Source: Parasponia andersonii (Eukaryota > Streptophyta > Magnoliopsida > Rosales > Cannabaceae). Taken from it: a stretch of DNA of 64,000 bases. Of this stretch, positions 28,721 to 40,363 are shown piece after piece; the first letter of the stretch is position 1; each line of letters begins with the position of its first letter. Under the pieces are notes generated by a model. The model was given only the letters and a program-made list of their open reading frames with translations. It ran no database searches and was not told the origin of the DNA. Where the stretch lies: contig JXTB01000027.1 in the NCBI GenBank assembly GCA_002914805.1, positions 456,849 through 520,848 of the forward strand, written 5' to 3'. The translations under genes were made by a program, and so were the position numbers.

Positions 28721-30042
28721 AGTGTAATCAAAACCATTCAATCCATATGCACATGACACAAATCAACCCATACCCATGAGCTCTCATCCTCTCATCTGTG
28801 GAAACCCAGGATGATGGCACTAAGTATGCCTAACAGCCTGCCTGATACCTAAGTCCATACCCGAAGAGGACACCCGTGTGTCGTCTACCAAACCTAAAAG
28901 GGTAACTGAATTGCCTACGCTTATCAAATTGGGAGGTAATCAGAAGTAACAAAATCCCGTGCGAGTTTACAGATTTTCACTGACAGTGGGGTACGCAGCG
29001 CCACACTGTAACTCACGATGCTAACATGGTACTCATGTATGATCATATGACACGTGTAATACAGAACTGAAGTGTGAAAATAATCGTGCTCTAGTTTTTC
29101 AGTAAAATCAGCGTACTCGATTTTTATAGAAAAACGGGCAGCATACGGCTCTATTTTTAATATATCCAAAATAACCTGTATTCAGAAAATTCACAGAGCA
29201 ATACAGTATATGTCTCATACAACCAATTCTCATCACAGATATTCGAGAAACCAAAAATCATATTTGTTCTCATATGTTGTAGAAAATAAGTTTTATTCAA
29301 AAACGATATAAAACATAGGTAATTGAATCCCTATCTCGCTCGAATAGCAATACCACACTATTGAATCCTCAAGGTGTCGTTGACGATCGCCTGGAGGATC
29401 GGGAACCAATTCCAAGCCCTCGATCGTCCTGTTGCGAAAAAGCAACTTCTCACTGAAGCTTTAATTCCACAAACGGACCTCTTCGCTGAATTCCTAACAC
29501 CCAAAATAGCTAGGTTAGACATACAACTTGTCCAATTCGGGTTTAGACCCATACCAGGCCGATGACACGTAAAACGAGACAAATCTTGACCGTTCGATCT
29601 CGATTTTTGTGCTGATCATCAAACATAGGTAATATATATATCAACTTCTCCATTTTCCGAGTACAATCCAAAAATGACAACAAAACACAATCAAACTGCC
29701 GAATCAAAAAGTCAAACTTAAACTCAAAATATCTAAAAATAGCAACTTTCAATTTGGACAAAATAGGATTGAGATATATATACCATGATGATCCTTGAGA
29801 CGAGATGAATCCAACGAGACCGGTTGGAGGTCGAATGGTGGCTGGAATCGTCGTCGGTGAGGAATTCTCCGAAACGGCATCAACGGCTTCGATGGAGGTT
29901 TTCCGGCAAACCAGACGACGGCGGCGGCTGGCGAGAGGTGGTGGAGCTTCATCGCAGCATGGGGATCCTTCGCCGGTCGGTGGCACGGGCAGACGGTGGC
30001 TGGAGCGGCGATCACGGCGTCCTCTAGTGGTGCGGCCGAGAA

Positions 30043-30073
<31 letters not shown>

Positions 30074-30315
30074 AGTCGGGGGAGAAGAGAGAGAGAAAAG
30101 AAAAGGACAAGGCATGTGGCCTTGTCTTATAGGGCTGTGCAATTTTTCAAAACTTGCACATAAGTCCCTAAATTTCAAATCTTTATTAATCTAGTCCCCA
30201 AAAAATTACAATTTAGTCCTTCTGCACAAAACTTTTGCAATTTAATCCCCACAATATTTTATCCAGAAAATTAGTAAATTGTCCAAATTACCCTCCCAAA
30301 ATCCGGGTTTTTACA
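28133..30315 (-). repeat. Solo LTR of the element E family, with target duplications
   Basis: On the - strand it starts TGTAAAAACCCGG and ends GGGTCGTGACA, matching both LTRs of element E throughout its length. There is no internal region. CTTCA is found on both sides (28128-28132, 30316-30320), a perfect 5-bp target duplication, so it arose by recombination between the two LTRs of one inserted element. Short ORFs inside it are LTR sequence, not genes. Confidence 0.92.
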
Positions 30316-30329
30316 CTTCAAGTAAGTAT

Positions 30330-30755
30330 TATTTTAGTGAATCACTTTCATTTTCTGTTTTTTTTTTTTAAAACTAAAAAATGGAAAATTTTTTTGGAAG
30401 TTTGCTTAGTAATCTTGTTTTTGTTTTTTGTCTTTAAAAATTGTTACCAAAAATTTCAAAAAATGCGGTAACAAAAAAAATTTCTAATACCTTAATTTTT
30501 TTTAATAAATTTAAAAAACAAAAGAACATATAAATACTTGTATACAAGTGCATATATATATATAAATATAAGTCTATATGATTTTTTCTATCGTTATTTG
30601 TACTTTATTATTTTTAAAAATAAGTAGTGAAATAAAGTTTACTAAATATGTTTCTTATTTATTAAAATTGAAAATCAAAACAAAATTTTTATTTCTATTT
30701 TTAATTTATTTAAACAAAAAAATTAGAAATGAATCTAAACACGCTTAAGATACTT
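30330..30755. mobile_element. Second copy of the Tourist-like MITE, degraded ends
   Basis: Internal sequence matches 23170-23585 along its length in the same orientation (for example the segments around TAAATATAAGTCTATA and AATAAGTAGTGAAATAAAGTTT). The GGGC termini are no longer recognisable on the left. The solo LTR inserted just beside it. Confidence 0.7.
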
Positions 30756-31081
30756 TGTCCTAAATGGATTAAAAATCAAGTTTTAATTTGAACACATGCT
30801 TCGCTCTGTAATGCCAAACGCCTCTTTGAAGTACTTGACTTAAATCAAGTTTCCCAATTTTACGATAACACAACTAAGTCGATTAGTGAAGAATTTTTAT
30901 TTTTGCTTGTGATAGGAAACAAGGATATGAAAATTTGATTAATACATTAAAGCGAACAGTTCAAGCGTTTTGTAGGTTTTGTCAACACACAATAATTCAA
31001 CCTTATGAAAAAGCCTAATCCGATGTAGTTAGATGAAATTCTCAAAAAAAGAGTACATGAATGAGTAGGGTGGCCGGACCA
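30756..31081. other. Intergenic spacer, no gene seen
   Basis: AT-rich unique sequence without recognisable ORF or repeat. Confidence 0.4.
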
Positions 31082-31090
31082 TATTTATAA

Positions 31091-31977
31091 GGTAAAACTT
31101 TTTTAGCTCAGGAAGTTTACACCTAATTATATTTTGGCCCCTAATTTTTTAAATGGCATATTGAAGACCCTCAATCTATTCTAATTTTTTAAATGGCATA
31201 TTGAAGACCCTCAATCTATTAATGTGTCTTATTCTGGCCCTTATGTTACTGTTCCATTATAAATAGATAGAAAAAAAATCTAAATTTTGGTCCCTAAATT
31301 ATTATAAAATCTTATGTTGACCCTCAAACTTTAAAAAATCTACAACTTAATATCTGATCTATTAAAGCGTCTCATTTTTATTTTTGCAATCATTTTATTA
31401 TTAAAAAACAAACAAAAAAGAATATATATATCACTCACATGAGACTTTAAAATTAATAATGAAGTGTGTCCTAGTTGTATTTGAATTTATCGTAATATTC
31501 ACCCAATATGATGAGTCTAAAGAAGATTCAAAAAATTTTCGAAACTAAATTTTTGAACTGAAATAAATCTTTTAGTTCATATGTGTATATATATATATAT
31601 ATATTTATATAAAGCAAAAATTTTCTACTAGTCTATTTTTGTCATACAAATTGTTTAAGATATTTTTGTTAAATGTATCATATGAGTGATATGTATTATT
31701 ATTTTTATTTATTTTTATAATAAAGTCATTGTAGAAATGAAAATAAGATATTTTAATGAATAATATATTAATATATAAATGTTTTAAAATTTGAGGCTAA
31801 AATAGGATTTTAGAATAATTTAAAAGCCAAAATTTGGATTTTTTCCTTCCATGTGTTATGGAATAGTGACGAAAGGACTAAAATGGGACAAGATTGGGAG
31901 TTTTTAATGGGCCATTTGAAAAGTTGGACTAAAATGAGATTAGATATAAAATCTGGGGGCTAAACATAAGTTTTACT
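31091..31977. mobile_element. Mutator-like non-autonomous element with long terminal inverted repeats
   Basis: The ends are GGTAAAACTT and the reverse complement of AGTAAAACTT. Inverted similarity continues inwards for several hundred bases up to a centre with paired CACTCACATGAGAC and CATATGAGTG motifs, so the whole 887-bp element can fold back. A perfect 9-bp direct repeat TATTTATAA borders it (31082-31090, 31978-31986); 9 bp is the MULE hallmark. A perfect 40-bp tandem duplication (31141-31180, 31181-31220) lies in the left arm. No transposase. Confidence 0.8.
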
Positions 31978-31986
31978 TATTTATAA

Positions 31987-32354
31987 CAAAATAATATTAG
32001 TCTGAACATAACTTGGTGATAATTATGCAATTCTTGCTGATTTATCTTTTCTCTAGAAGAGTATATACGAAGACAAACATGTTTATAGAGATCTGCTCGC
32101 TTAAATAGCCCTTGCTTAGTTCTCGAACCGAAGGAAAAGGAATTGGTCAATATGTTATTAGTTGCACCATTTTTTGAATTTTCTTCACACAACAGCAAGC
32201 AAATTACGTACCTAGTTTCCTGTTCTTACGAGAACTAGTTTTCAATATCCTTTTACTAATTTATCTTTAACATTTCCACAATTCATAGAGAAAAAGTTGC
32301 TTTCTAGACAATTATTTTGACTTTTGGATTTTGTTTTGTCGTACAGATAATAGA

Positions 32355-32385
<31 letters not shown>

Positions 32386-32418
32386 TCAGAAGTTCTACGA
32401 CTTGTCGACTCCTTGACA

Positions 32419-32457
<39 letters not shown>

Positions 32458-32725
32458 AATTTAAAATATCTCACTTTTTAAAGGGGAAAAATATCTCACA
32501 TTTTAATCTTTTAATTATATAATTATATAACAAATTAATAGAGTGAGACAAAAGAGCGAAAAAGAGTGTCTAGCACTCCTCTTTATATCATTATTATAAT
32601 ACTCAGGTATGTAATACATAAGTTAACGTCAAATTAAGCAACTGGCCGGGCGAGCCATGCATTTTAATTATAAGACTTATTTAAGTGATACAGCATGATT
32701 AATACATGTTCATTTCATAATTGAG
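31987..32725. other. Intergenic region and 3' flank of the first BSP gene
   Basis: No gene is supported. It includes (TA)n tracts at about 32348-32380 and 32421-32453. The last 85 bases are the 3' flank of the BSP gene and are conserved with the 3' flank of the second BSP gene at 43780-43873, so the duplicated unit includes it. Confidence 0.5.
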
Positions 32726-33421
32726 CTAATTAATATTCCCATACTTGGCCTTATAATCACTCCACAACTGAGCAACGCTCTTTCCCAGCAGCTCAACAAA
32801 AAAGTTATCACCATAGCCACTCCTCATTTTCTTGTTGAGCTCAGCCACGAACCCATTTTTAAGATCATTACAATAATCCAAAAACCTAGCGGTAACATCA
32901 TACCCCTTGTCGTAATTACTCCCTTGCCCCGGTTTAACCCAATGCCCCGGTATATAGCCAGACTTCAACCTCACAAAGTCTGCAATCCCTTCTATCAACC
33001 ACCCGGGAGTCTGCCTGTTGCCATTCCACTGCCATATGTGAGTGTTCTCGTGGAAAAGCACCCCCATGATCTCCCTCTTCACGTCGCCGGAGTATCCCCC
33101 GACGTACCTGGCGCTGACGTGGATCTCTCCGTTGACGGCGAAGGCCACTCCATCGATGTCTTCGATGATCAAGGTTATCTTTTGCACGTTCTTTCTGTCC
33201 GCGGGGGTGTTCTCCTTGAACAGCCTCCATATGAACCTTGTGGCGGAGGTCAGGGTTTGCTTGCTGTATTCGGCTCCGATATCGCTGTTGAATCGGATGC
33301 CACCGGGGGTTGATCCGGCTTTGTTGATGACAACGTACTCGACTGCATGGATGCTATCTATGGTAGCCGCGGCTAGGATTACTAGTGGTAGCAAGTAGAG
33401 GGAAAAGAAACGGTAAGCCAT
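32726..33421 (-). CDS. BSP: Basic secretory protein (PR-17-like peptidase family), copy 1
   Basis: Single-exon gene of 231 aa, the usual length for plant basic secretory proteins (PF04450). Residues 1-26 form a signal peptide ending near IHA, so the product is secreted to the apoplast. The family metalloprotease-like motif is present: HENTHIW at 124-130 (HExxH), followed by GWLIEGIADFVRL at 140-152. Relatives are induced by pathogens and wounding and are grouped as PR-17; their proteolytic activity is suggested by the zinc motif but poorly characterised. The start is the first Met before the hydrophobic core. A TATA box lies about 80 bp upstream. It is nearly identical in sequence to the copy at 43874 and in the same orientation. 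Confidence 0.95.
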   Translation of the reverse strand: MAYRFFSLYLLPLVILAAATIDSIHAVEYVVINKAGSTPGGIRFNSDIGAEYSKQTLTSATRFIWRLFKENTPADRKNVQKITLIIEDIDGVAFAVNGEIHVSARYVGGYSGDVKREIMGVLFHENTHIWQWNGNRQTPGWLIEGIADFVRLKSGYIPGHWVKPGQGSNYDKGYDVTARFLDYCNDLKNGFVAELNKKMRSGYGDNFFVELLGKSVAQLWSDYKAKYGNIN

Positions 33422-33497
33422 ATATATAGATAATATTAGTTTGTTGCTTTTTGTTTTCGGTTATTTCAGTTGAACTTGAGACTTGATGTGTATGGCT

Positions 33498-33504
33498 TAT
33501 ATAG
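33498..33504 (-). promoter_or_regulatory. TATA box of BSP copy 1
   Basis: TATATAA on the - strand, 77 bp upstream of the ATG. The same box occurs at equivalent distance in the other two BSP loci, and the flanking promoter is conserved with copy 2. Confidence 0.65.
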
Positions 33505-34338
33505 AGGAATACCAGCTAGATATTGCTAGGTAGCAAGGTTGGTCTTGCATTTTTTTTTTTAAATCCAGGTAAACTGAAAATGGTCGCAAAAGTAAGGCTT
33601 TCTTGGACAAACTTGTGATGGAATATGTGTTTGGATTTTACCAAACCTAATCTAGGCTTGTCCAAACAAACAAGTTTTGTATGGAAATTAGATATACTAA
33701 TATTATGACCAGGAATTTCCCAAGGAAAAATAAGTTTACACGGCGCACTATAGTCCGATCTTATTAGCTGCTTTTGCTGCCTGTATACGCATTCAATTAA
33801 AAATTGACACCAATCGACTAAACTTTTTCAAATTGGAAATTATGCCCGCAGCATTACGGTTAAGTGCAAATTTAACTAAAAACACCGTGGAAAGAAAACA
33901 GTACATCAAGGGAAAAAAAATGCATACCCTAGACTGCGGTTGAGTACAAATTTAACTAAAGTACCAGGGAAAATCTATTATTAAAAAACAGTACTATGAA
34001 AAAAAAATTGCACACCTTTGATTCCGGCATGAGGATTTTTTTTTCTCTTTGGAGAAGAGGGGATTCGTATCTTTCATATCGGAAGAGGTGTAATTACCAT
34101 TAGCTCGAGCATACAATCACATAACTCCGGTAAGTTATGATATCTTTAATTATTGTTAATTTTTTTTAGCATTTGCCTCCTATCTTCAGTATGTCTCTAA
34201 ATTATTAAAAACTTCAATTGTGTCTTATGAACTATTACACAATCAGACAAACTGATTTAAGTCCCAAGTACTCGTAAAAATAATTTTGAAACCTAGTTAT
34301 GGTCTAAATATATACATGCAAAGAAATTATACTTTAAT
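33505..34338. other. Upstream flank of BSP copy 1
   Basis: The first 200 bases match the upstream flank of copy 2 (44710-44860), so they are duplicated promoter. A degenerate direct repeat of about 82 bp (around 33861 and 33943, core CAAATTTAACTAAA) follows. No gene. Confidence 0.5.
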
Positions 34339-36489
34339 TGTCACGACCCAAATCCCGGGCCAGTGGCAGAAAGGGAATTTCACAAGTAGAAATTCAAAGA
34401 TTATTTAAAAAAAATTTATAAAAAAAATTTAAAAGAAAAATTCCCACAATTTTGTGATCACCATTAGACTTAGATTGTTAAATGAAATTTATTTAAAACA
34501 AACCAAGTATCATTATCAATAGTCTCACAATCCAACACACTAGTTATATAGACAGAGTCCGTGAAACGGGTCCATTAATATTTAATATATGCCAAGATAA
34601 ATAACAACATTAGTTACATAGTTACCAACTTCCGGTATGGTAACCAACTCCTCAATCCTCTGCTCCCGAGTTTCCAAAGTCACGCCGGGCATTGCTTGAG
34701 AGGGGAAATGTAAGGGATGAGCATTCAAATTCTCAGTAGGAATTTAATTACCTTTTTGATTGATGCAATTTCTTAAATCTGCGTGGTTAGTTCCTTTCAA
34801 TCTATGTATAAATCAAATTTATAAATATCTTGGTATCCAGAATAGTCACATATTCAAAACCAAAATCAAAACCACATCATTGTACATATCATACATCAAC
34901 AAGGATATAAGTGAGCTCTCATCCTCCTATTACGGCCCTGTAATACCTCTATAGCAGGGGTACCCAGCATCTTGATACTGTCCGTGGGCGTATCAGATAA
35001 AAATCTGTGCAGAGGCCTAGGTTTCTCACCTAGTACTGTAGCAACTCACCAGCGACCAAAAAAACCGCGATGCTATAATGGAACTCAAGTGTGTGATCCT
35101 ATGGTATGTACAACATGTCACAGTTCACAGCTACCATGCATCCAATAATCAAATCATGCTTTAAAAATCCAACTTGACATTATTCTGGGATTTATTGTAA
35201 AATAGGCAGCACACTGCTATTTTACCCCAAAACTAGTATGTAAAAATGTATAAAATAATTTACGCAATCCAATCCTAGTATAACTCAACAATTAATAATA
35301 ATTTCTTTAACCATCGCAAAATCACGATTTTTCATAAATAAATTTTAATACAAATAAAATCCAAAAAAAATATAAAAATTAGGTAATCGAACTCCTACCT
35401 TGATATGATAGTAATACCAGGTCAATGATGCTCGAAAAATCCTCGGCTAGTCACTCAGGTACTTAAATGACAATTTCTAGTTTCTAGTAAGTCCACTAGA
35501 AAAAGTGACTTTTCCACCAAAGCTTCAAATATAGAAATGGAGGTCACTACTGAATTCAAAGTACCCAAAAATGTTAGGTCAAATATATACTTTGTCAAAA
35601 AAGGTTTCGGTGCGGGACCGCCCCATGGCACGCAAAATGGTGCAATTTGTGCAATGAAATTTTCATTTTCATTCCACAATGAAATATAATGATATTTTAT
35701 ATCAAAATTCATGTCTTGACCTCACTGAGTCCAAATTCGAAATCAGAACCCAGTTTTGAGGTCCCTAGCATTAATTAAGCCCAAAAATCCGAGAATTACA
35801 TAAATACAACATTTTGAAAATAATTAGAAAATGCCCTTTTTAACTATTATTTACTGCACTTACCGTTACCCTTTTTACTTTTACCAACCGTAATTATTCA
35901 TAATTTTTAATTCTCTTACACCAGGTATTTACCTCGGGTAAATAAATCATTTAATCAAAATAATTACGTGAATATCACTTTTTACATAGTTGGTAAAAAT
36001 GGTAAAAACTTACTGGAGATGAATTTTAATGTGAAACCACTTGAAGTTGATCAGCGGCGGCGAGATAGAGCTTCACTTGCTGGAGGTGTCGAAAACGGAA
36101 GTCGGACGGCGCTCCGGTGACCAGAAAACCTTGCCGGAGGTGGAATCTTTGCGGGGCTGCTACGGCTTCGTCCGATGTTGAAACGAGGCGAGACCGGTGG
36201 CGTTGGATTCATCTTCGAAAGCCCTTCGATGTGGGCTGGTGTTCGGTCGAGGCAGGTGGCGGTGCGGCGGCTGTAGACGGCGGCAGATCCGACGTTTTTT
36301 CTCTCTTTCTCTCTCCCTCAAGTCCGTATTTGCTAGAAATTTGAACTTCTGAGGGGTTTTTAAAAAAAAACTGGACACTGTTACAAAATATTATAATATT
36401 CCAGATTTTTTATTATTTTAATTGAAAATTCAATATGTACAACTTTGCCATTACTCTTAAAATGTCCAATTTGCCCTTATGACTTTACA
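34339..36489 (-). repeat. Probable solo LTR distantly related to the element E family
   Basis: On the - strand it begins TGTAAAGTCATAAGGGC and ends GGCCCGGGATTTGGGTCGTGACA when shortened to its terminal motif. It keeps the same layout as the element E LTR: CT-rich stretch, GC-rich patch, then the family end. Overall similarity is low outside these parts. The flanking 5-mers (TTAAT, GATAT) do not match, so the insertion is old or rearranged. ORFs inside are not supported as genes. Confidence 0.65.
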
Positions 36490-38259
36490 GATATTACATT
36501 AACCAAAGGATCTTCCTTCTTATACACTAAGCTTGGGTTTGCTGGGGTGTATGATATATCGTTCTTGATCAACTTATAATGAGAATCTAAATCTTTAATG
36601 GCATGGCCTCTAATGGTGACTCTAAAAAATTTTATCTCTTTCTTTTCTCTCAGATTTTCTGTAGTAACGACCAAACTAATATTTTCAACAACACTGAAAA
36701 GTCCACACAAAAAGAGGAGGAGCTTTTTAGGAATTCGGCTTGCCCTAGTAGCTCTAGGGCTGGCCAAATTTCATAGCTCTAAGGAGTAGTGTGGTTGGCC
36801 CTATTGCACATTTTTCTATATCTGGCATTTTCCGATTTTGTGTAACTGCCTAGAAAACTGTTTAAATCTAATTTTGTTGATCTCATGTAGTCCAAGATGT
36901 TGGTATAAGTTGGGGACCTAAATGGACCTATTTAATTTAAGCTCCAGAATATAAAAGCCTCAGTTCTAATAAACTGTTAATACAAGTGAGGTTATACTAC
37001 TAGTTATGGACTTATTTCATCAAAGGTTCAAACTACACTATTGAATTAAATAAATATCACAAGATATTTTATAATTAAAATACGTTTATTAGATAATTAT
37101 CATTTGTATGTATATTCCCACACAAATACCGATGATTGGAGATAAATAAAATTACCGTTTTACCCTCTAGTTCTATCTTCTAATTTTTTGATACAATACT
37201 ACATCTAATGGATGATCAGACTCGCAGAAAGTCTTCAATTAATAAAGTAACTAATTTTATTAACTACTTAGCTAAGGTTTAAATCATCCAAGTTCCTATA
37301 ACTCCTCTATATGGTATTTATTTCTCTATATATCAGAGTTGTAATTTCTATATCTATAAGCATATGTTCCCAATGCCCATAATGATGTATTAACAAAATA
37401 GTCTAGATTGTCAATTTCTTGATCTGTACCTTTTAACATCTCAAATTACACAAATTATGAACTCGGGTTCGTCATCCATTTCAGGATTAAGAAAAGATAT
37501 GCATTAATTATTAAGTTTATGAAAATATGTTCTTGTCAGCTGTAATTATTACAAGAACATTATATTTCATACCGTCCTTATTCAATGTATTTTCATTCCA
37601 AAATTTTTGCATATGGTTATACAAATATAGTTTAAGACACACTATAAGTGCACAAAATCTTGCAACACGATCCAAGAGAAGTGTCTAGTTTCCCTTATTA
37701 GTTGTGAAGAATCTAATTTGATTTACTTAGGATAAATATGTCCTAACTTTAATGAATAATTTTATTGAAATATTTTTCTAATAAATAAATCATATATCAT
37801 AAAACTTTTCGACATTTACTATTATACAATAATCAAAATATTATCACAAATATTATGAATAAAATATTTCTTTATTAAATATCTAAAATATTCAATAAAT
37901 AATCAAAAATTATAAATACTTTTTGGGTATTATCGTAACATCCACCTTATCTACCACGACAAGTTCATAAGATGTTAACATGTAGAAATCAAAAAGAGAC
38001 TAAATCCTAGTTTGCTTTGGGTATAAATATATTGAAATTCTCTTATTTAAAGGGAGCTCTCTCTTGGAATGCTTCCTCCATACACTCATACTCATTCATT
38101 CTATTGGCTTAAGTGTTGGAGTGTGTTATAAGTGGCCGCCATCCATCCCCCAGGTAATGATAGAAGAGAGGGGAAAAAATGACGAGGAAAAAGCCGACAT
38201 ATAACAAGTTCAACAATTAGTAATTAAAATAAGCATGCAATATTTGTTATTCTAAAACG
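36490..38259. other. AT-rich intergenic region, origin unclear
   Basis: No gene is supported. A 96-codon ORF on the - strand (36767-36477) has no family motifs I recognise. A TATA-like GGGTATAAATATATTG occurs at about 38018-38033 with a CT-rich stretch after it, which resembles the R region of an LTR, but no boundaries could be found. Confidence 0.4.
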
Positions 38260-39000
38260 TGCTTCAGTTTTTATTTAAAATCATTTTATGCTCTTGGAAA
38301 ATTGACAGCAAAACGGTTGTTTTAAGATAAATCCCAAAATTTACAACCTGCACAAAATCATATCCCGCAGATCTAAGAGTAGTTCCCAATATTTCACGAT
38401 ATAATTATCTCAAATCTACCAAGAGTGTATATAAATCAATTCAAATCCACATAAATCACATTTTGCTCAAAGCTTCACAACACATCAAATTTTCAATCAA
38501 AAACTAGTATAAAACAAAGCAATTGAATCCTCTTCCTCACCATTATTGCCAAGCCTAGCTATTAGGTACCTGTGGTATCAAAAGAGCCAGGTGGCCAATT
38601 GGAGGGTAGGGGATAGTTCAGGATTCTCGATTCTCTTTCTTTGGAGGGTGAATTTTTCACCAAATTAATTAAAGCTTCAAATTACGAAACCAAGATCACC
38701 ATCGGAAATGGAATGTTGAAACTAGGTACTTAGCTATATTGCCTAATTCAAGTCTGACGCTAAACATGAGTCTCTGCACACAAAACGAGATGATTCTTGA
38801 TCCCAGTTGAGCGATGCCTACCCACGACAAAATTAGACAGTCATGTTATATGCTATCAGACTCCATTCGACTAGTACACTTCTAAAATAACGACATTTCA
38901 ATCGAATGGTCCAATGCAAAATTAAATTTACTAATTAAAACTTTTAAAATAGTCAAATACCTTCTTCTTCAATTTTCTACTCACTCGAGGAAATTAACCA
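38260..39000 (-). repeat. Decayed LTR fragment of the element E superfamily
   Basis: Segments such as AAAACAAAGCAATTGAATCC followed by CTCACC, and the ACGAGATGATTCTTGATC stretch, correspond in order to parts of the solo LTR at 29300-29600. Identity is low. It abuts an opposite-oriented LTR at 39009. Confidence 0.4.
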
Positions 39001-40363
39001 GCAGGGATTGTAAAACCCCCTAAATTTCTATAAGGGTAAATTGGTCTTTTGACTTAATTTTTCCAAAAAAAAAATTAATTAAATTTCAAAATTTGGCAAA
39101 AATGTGAAAATATTTGAAAAATAGACTAAATTGCAAACTTAGAGGGCTAAATTGAAATAAAATTAGAAAAATAGGGACTTAAGTACAATTTTTTTTAAAA
39201 AAATTTGCACAGCCCTTTAAGGAACTGAGATGTGCCCTCTCTTTCCCATCTCATTTTTCTCTTAGCTCTCTCTCTCTCTCGAAATTCGGCAGAAAAATAC
39301 CAATTTAACGGTGACCTTTGACGAACGGTTCGATAGCTTAGCTCCAGACGAAGCCAACACCGCCTGTTTCGTGTCCTGAAAATGTTCCGTTTGCCTCTAG
39401 CGACGCGTTGAAGTCGTATGCTGTTTTTTGATGTCGGCGCCAATTCCGCCGCCATTTCACTGTTAAACTTGTCTCGTTCTACTCGTCTCCTCATGAGAAT
39501 TCTTTTGGATAGGTGTCTCATAGCTCAATTTTGCTCTGTTTGATTTCAACTCGTTAGACAGTTTTGAGTATATTTTATTTCGATGTTGACTTTTCGATCG
39601 GACCGTTAGATTATAAAACTAATATCATTTTTAAAATCTATGTTAAAAATGGTGAAAAATGAGATATATATTAACTATGTTTCGAAACGGGCATGAAAAG
39701 CAAAATCGGACGGCTCTGATTTGAGTGCCATAAGCCCAAGCTTAAATCATACAAATTATATGTCTAACCTAGTTATTTTAGAAGCTAGGAATTTAGTGGT
39801 GAAGTTCGTTTCACGATCCGAAACTCTGTTGAAAATCAAATTTTCAAACCTAACGATCGAAGATATGAAAACAATAGCTAACCTTCCGAACAATACCCAA
39901 GCGACATCGAACGTTCACCATAGCATCGTAGTAGTGTTTAGACACTCGATTGAGATAAGGGTTCGATTACTTGATTTTAAAATTAGTCTAGTTTATAAAT
40001 TTATATATCTTCAATAAATAATAAATTTTGTGAAATAATTTCTAAAAATTGTGTTTATATTTATTTTTGACCAGATTTGAGATATAAACTGTCTATGAGA
40101 CATATCACATTGGTTAGTGTATCATATATATTGTTTTGAACTGTTTTTTTTTTTTTTACATGAAATTGGATTTTTGAGTTTTGATCAAAAATTTTTAGAA
40201 AATTCAAAATGATTTGAGAACTTAGTTTTGAGGATTAAAAATTGTTTGATTAAAGAATACTACATGATTATTTTATAATTTCGTAGAAATAGTATATATC
40301 CTTATTCTGTCATTCATATAGCATTTGCATACACTCACACGCTTACGAAGTCCTCGAACATAC

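Noticed and set aside
29543-30178. 211-codon ORF on the - strand in the solo LTR
   Set aside because: LTR leader and GC-rich patch; the corresponding frame is not kept in the other two LTRs of the family.
32924-33398. ORFs on the + strand overlapping BSP copy 1
   Set aside because: Antisense shadows of a clear family gene; the same shadows recur at BSP copy 2 because the DNA is nearly identical.
36477-36767. 96-codon ORF on the - strand as a possible gene
   Set aside because: No recognisable domain, no promoter, lies just beyond an LTR; could be retroelement debris.
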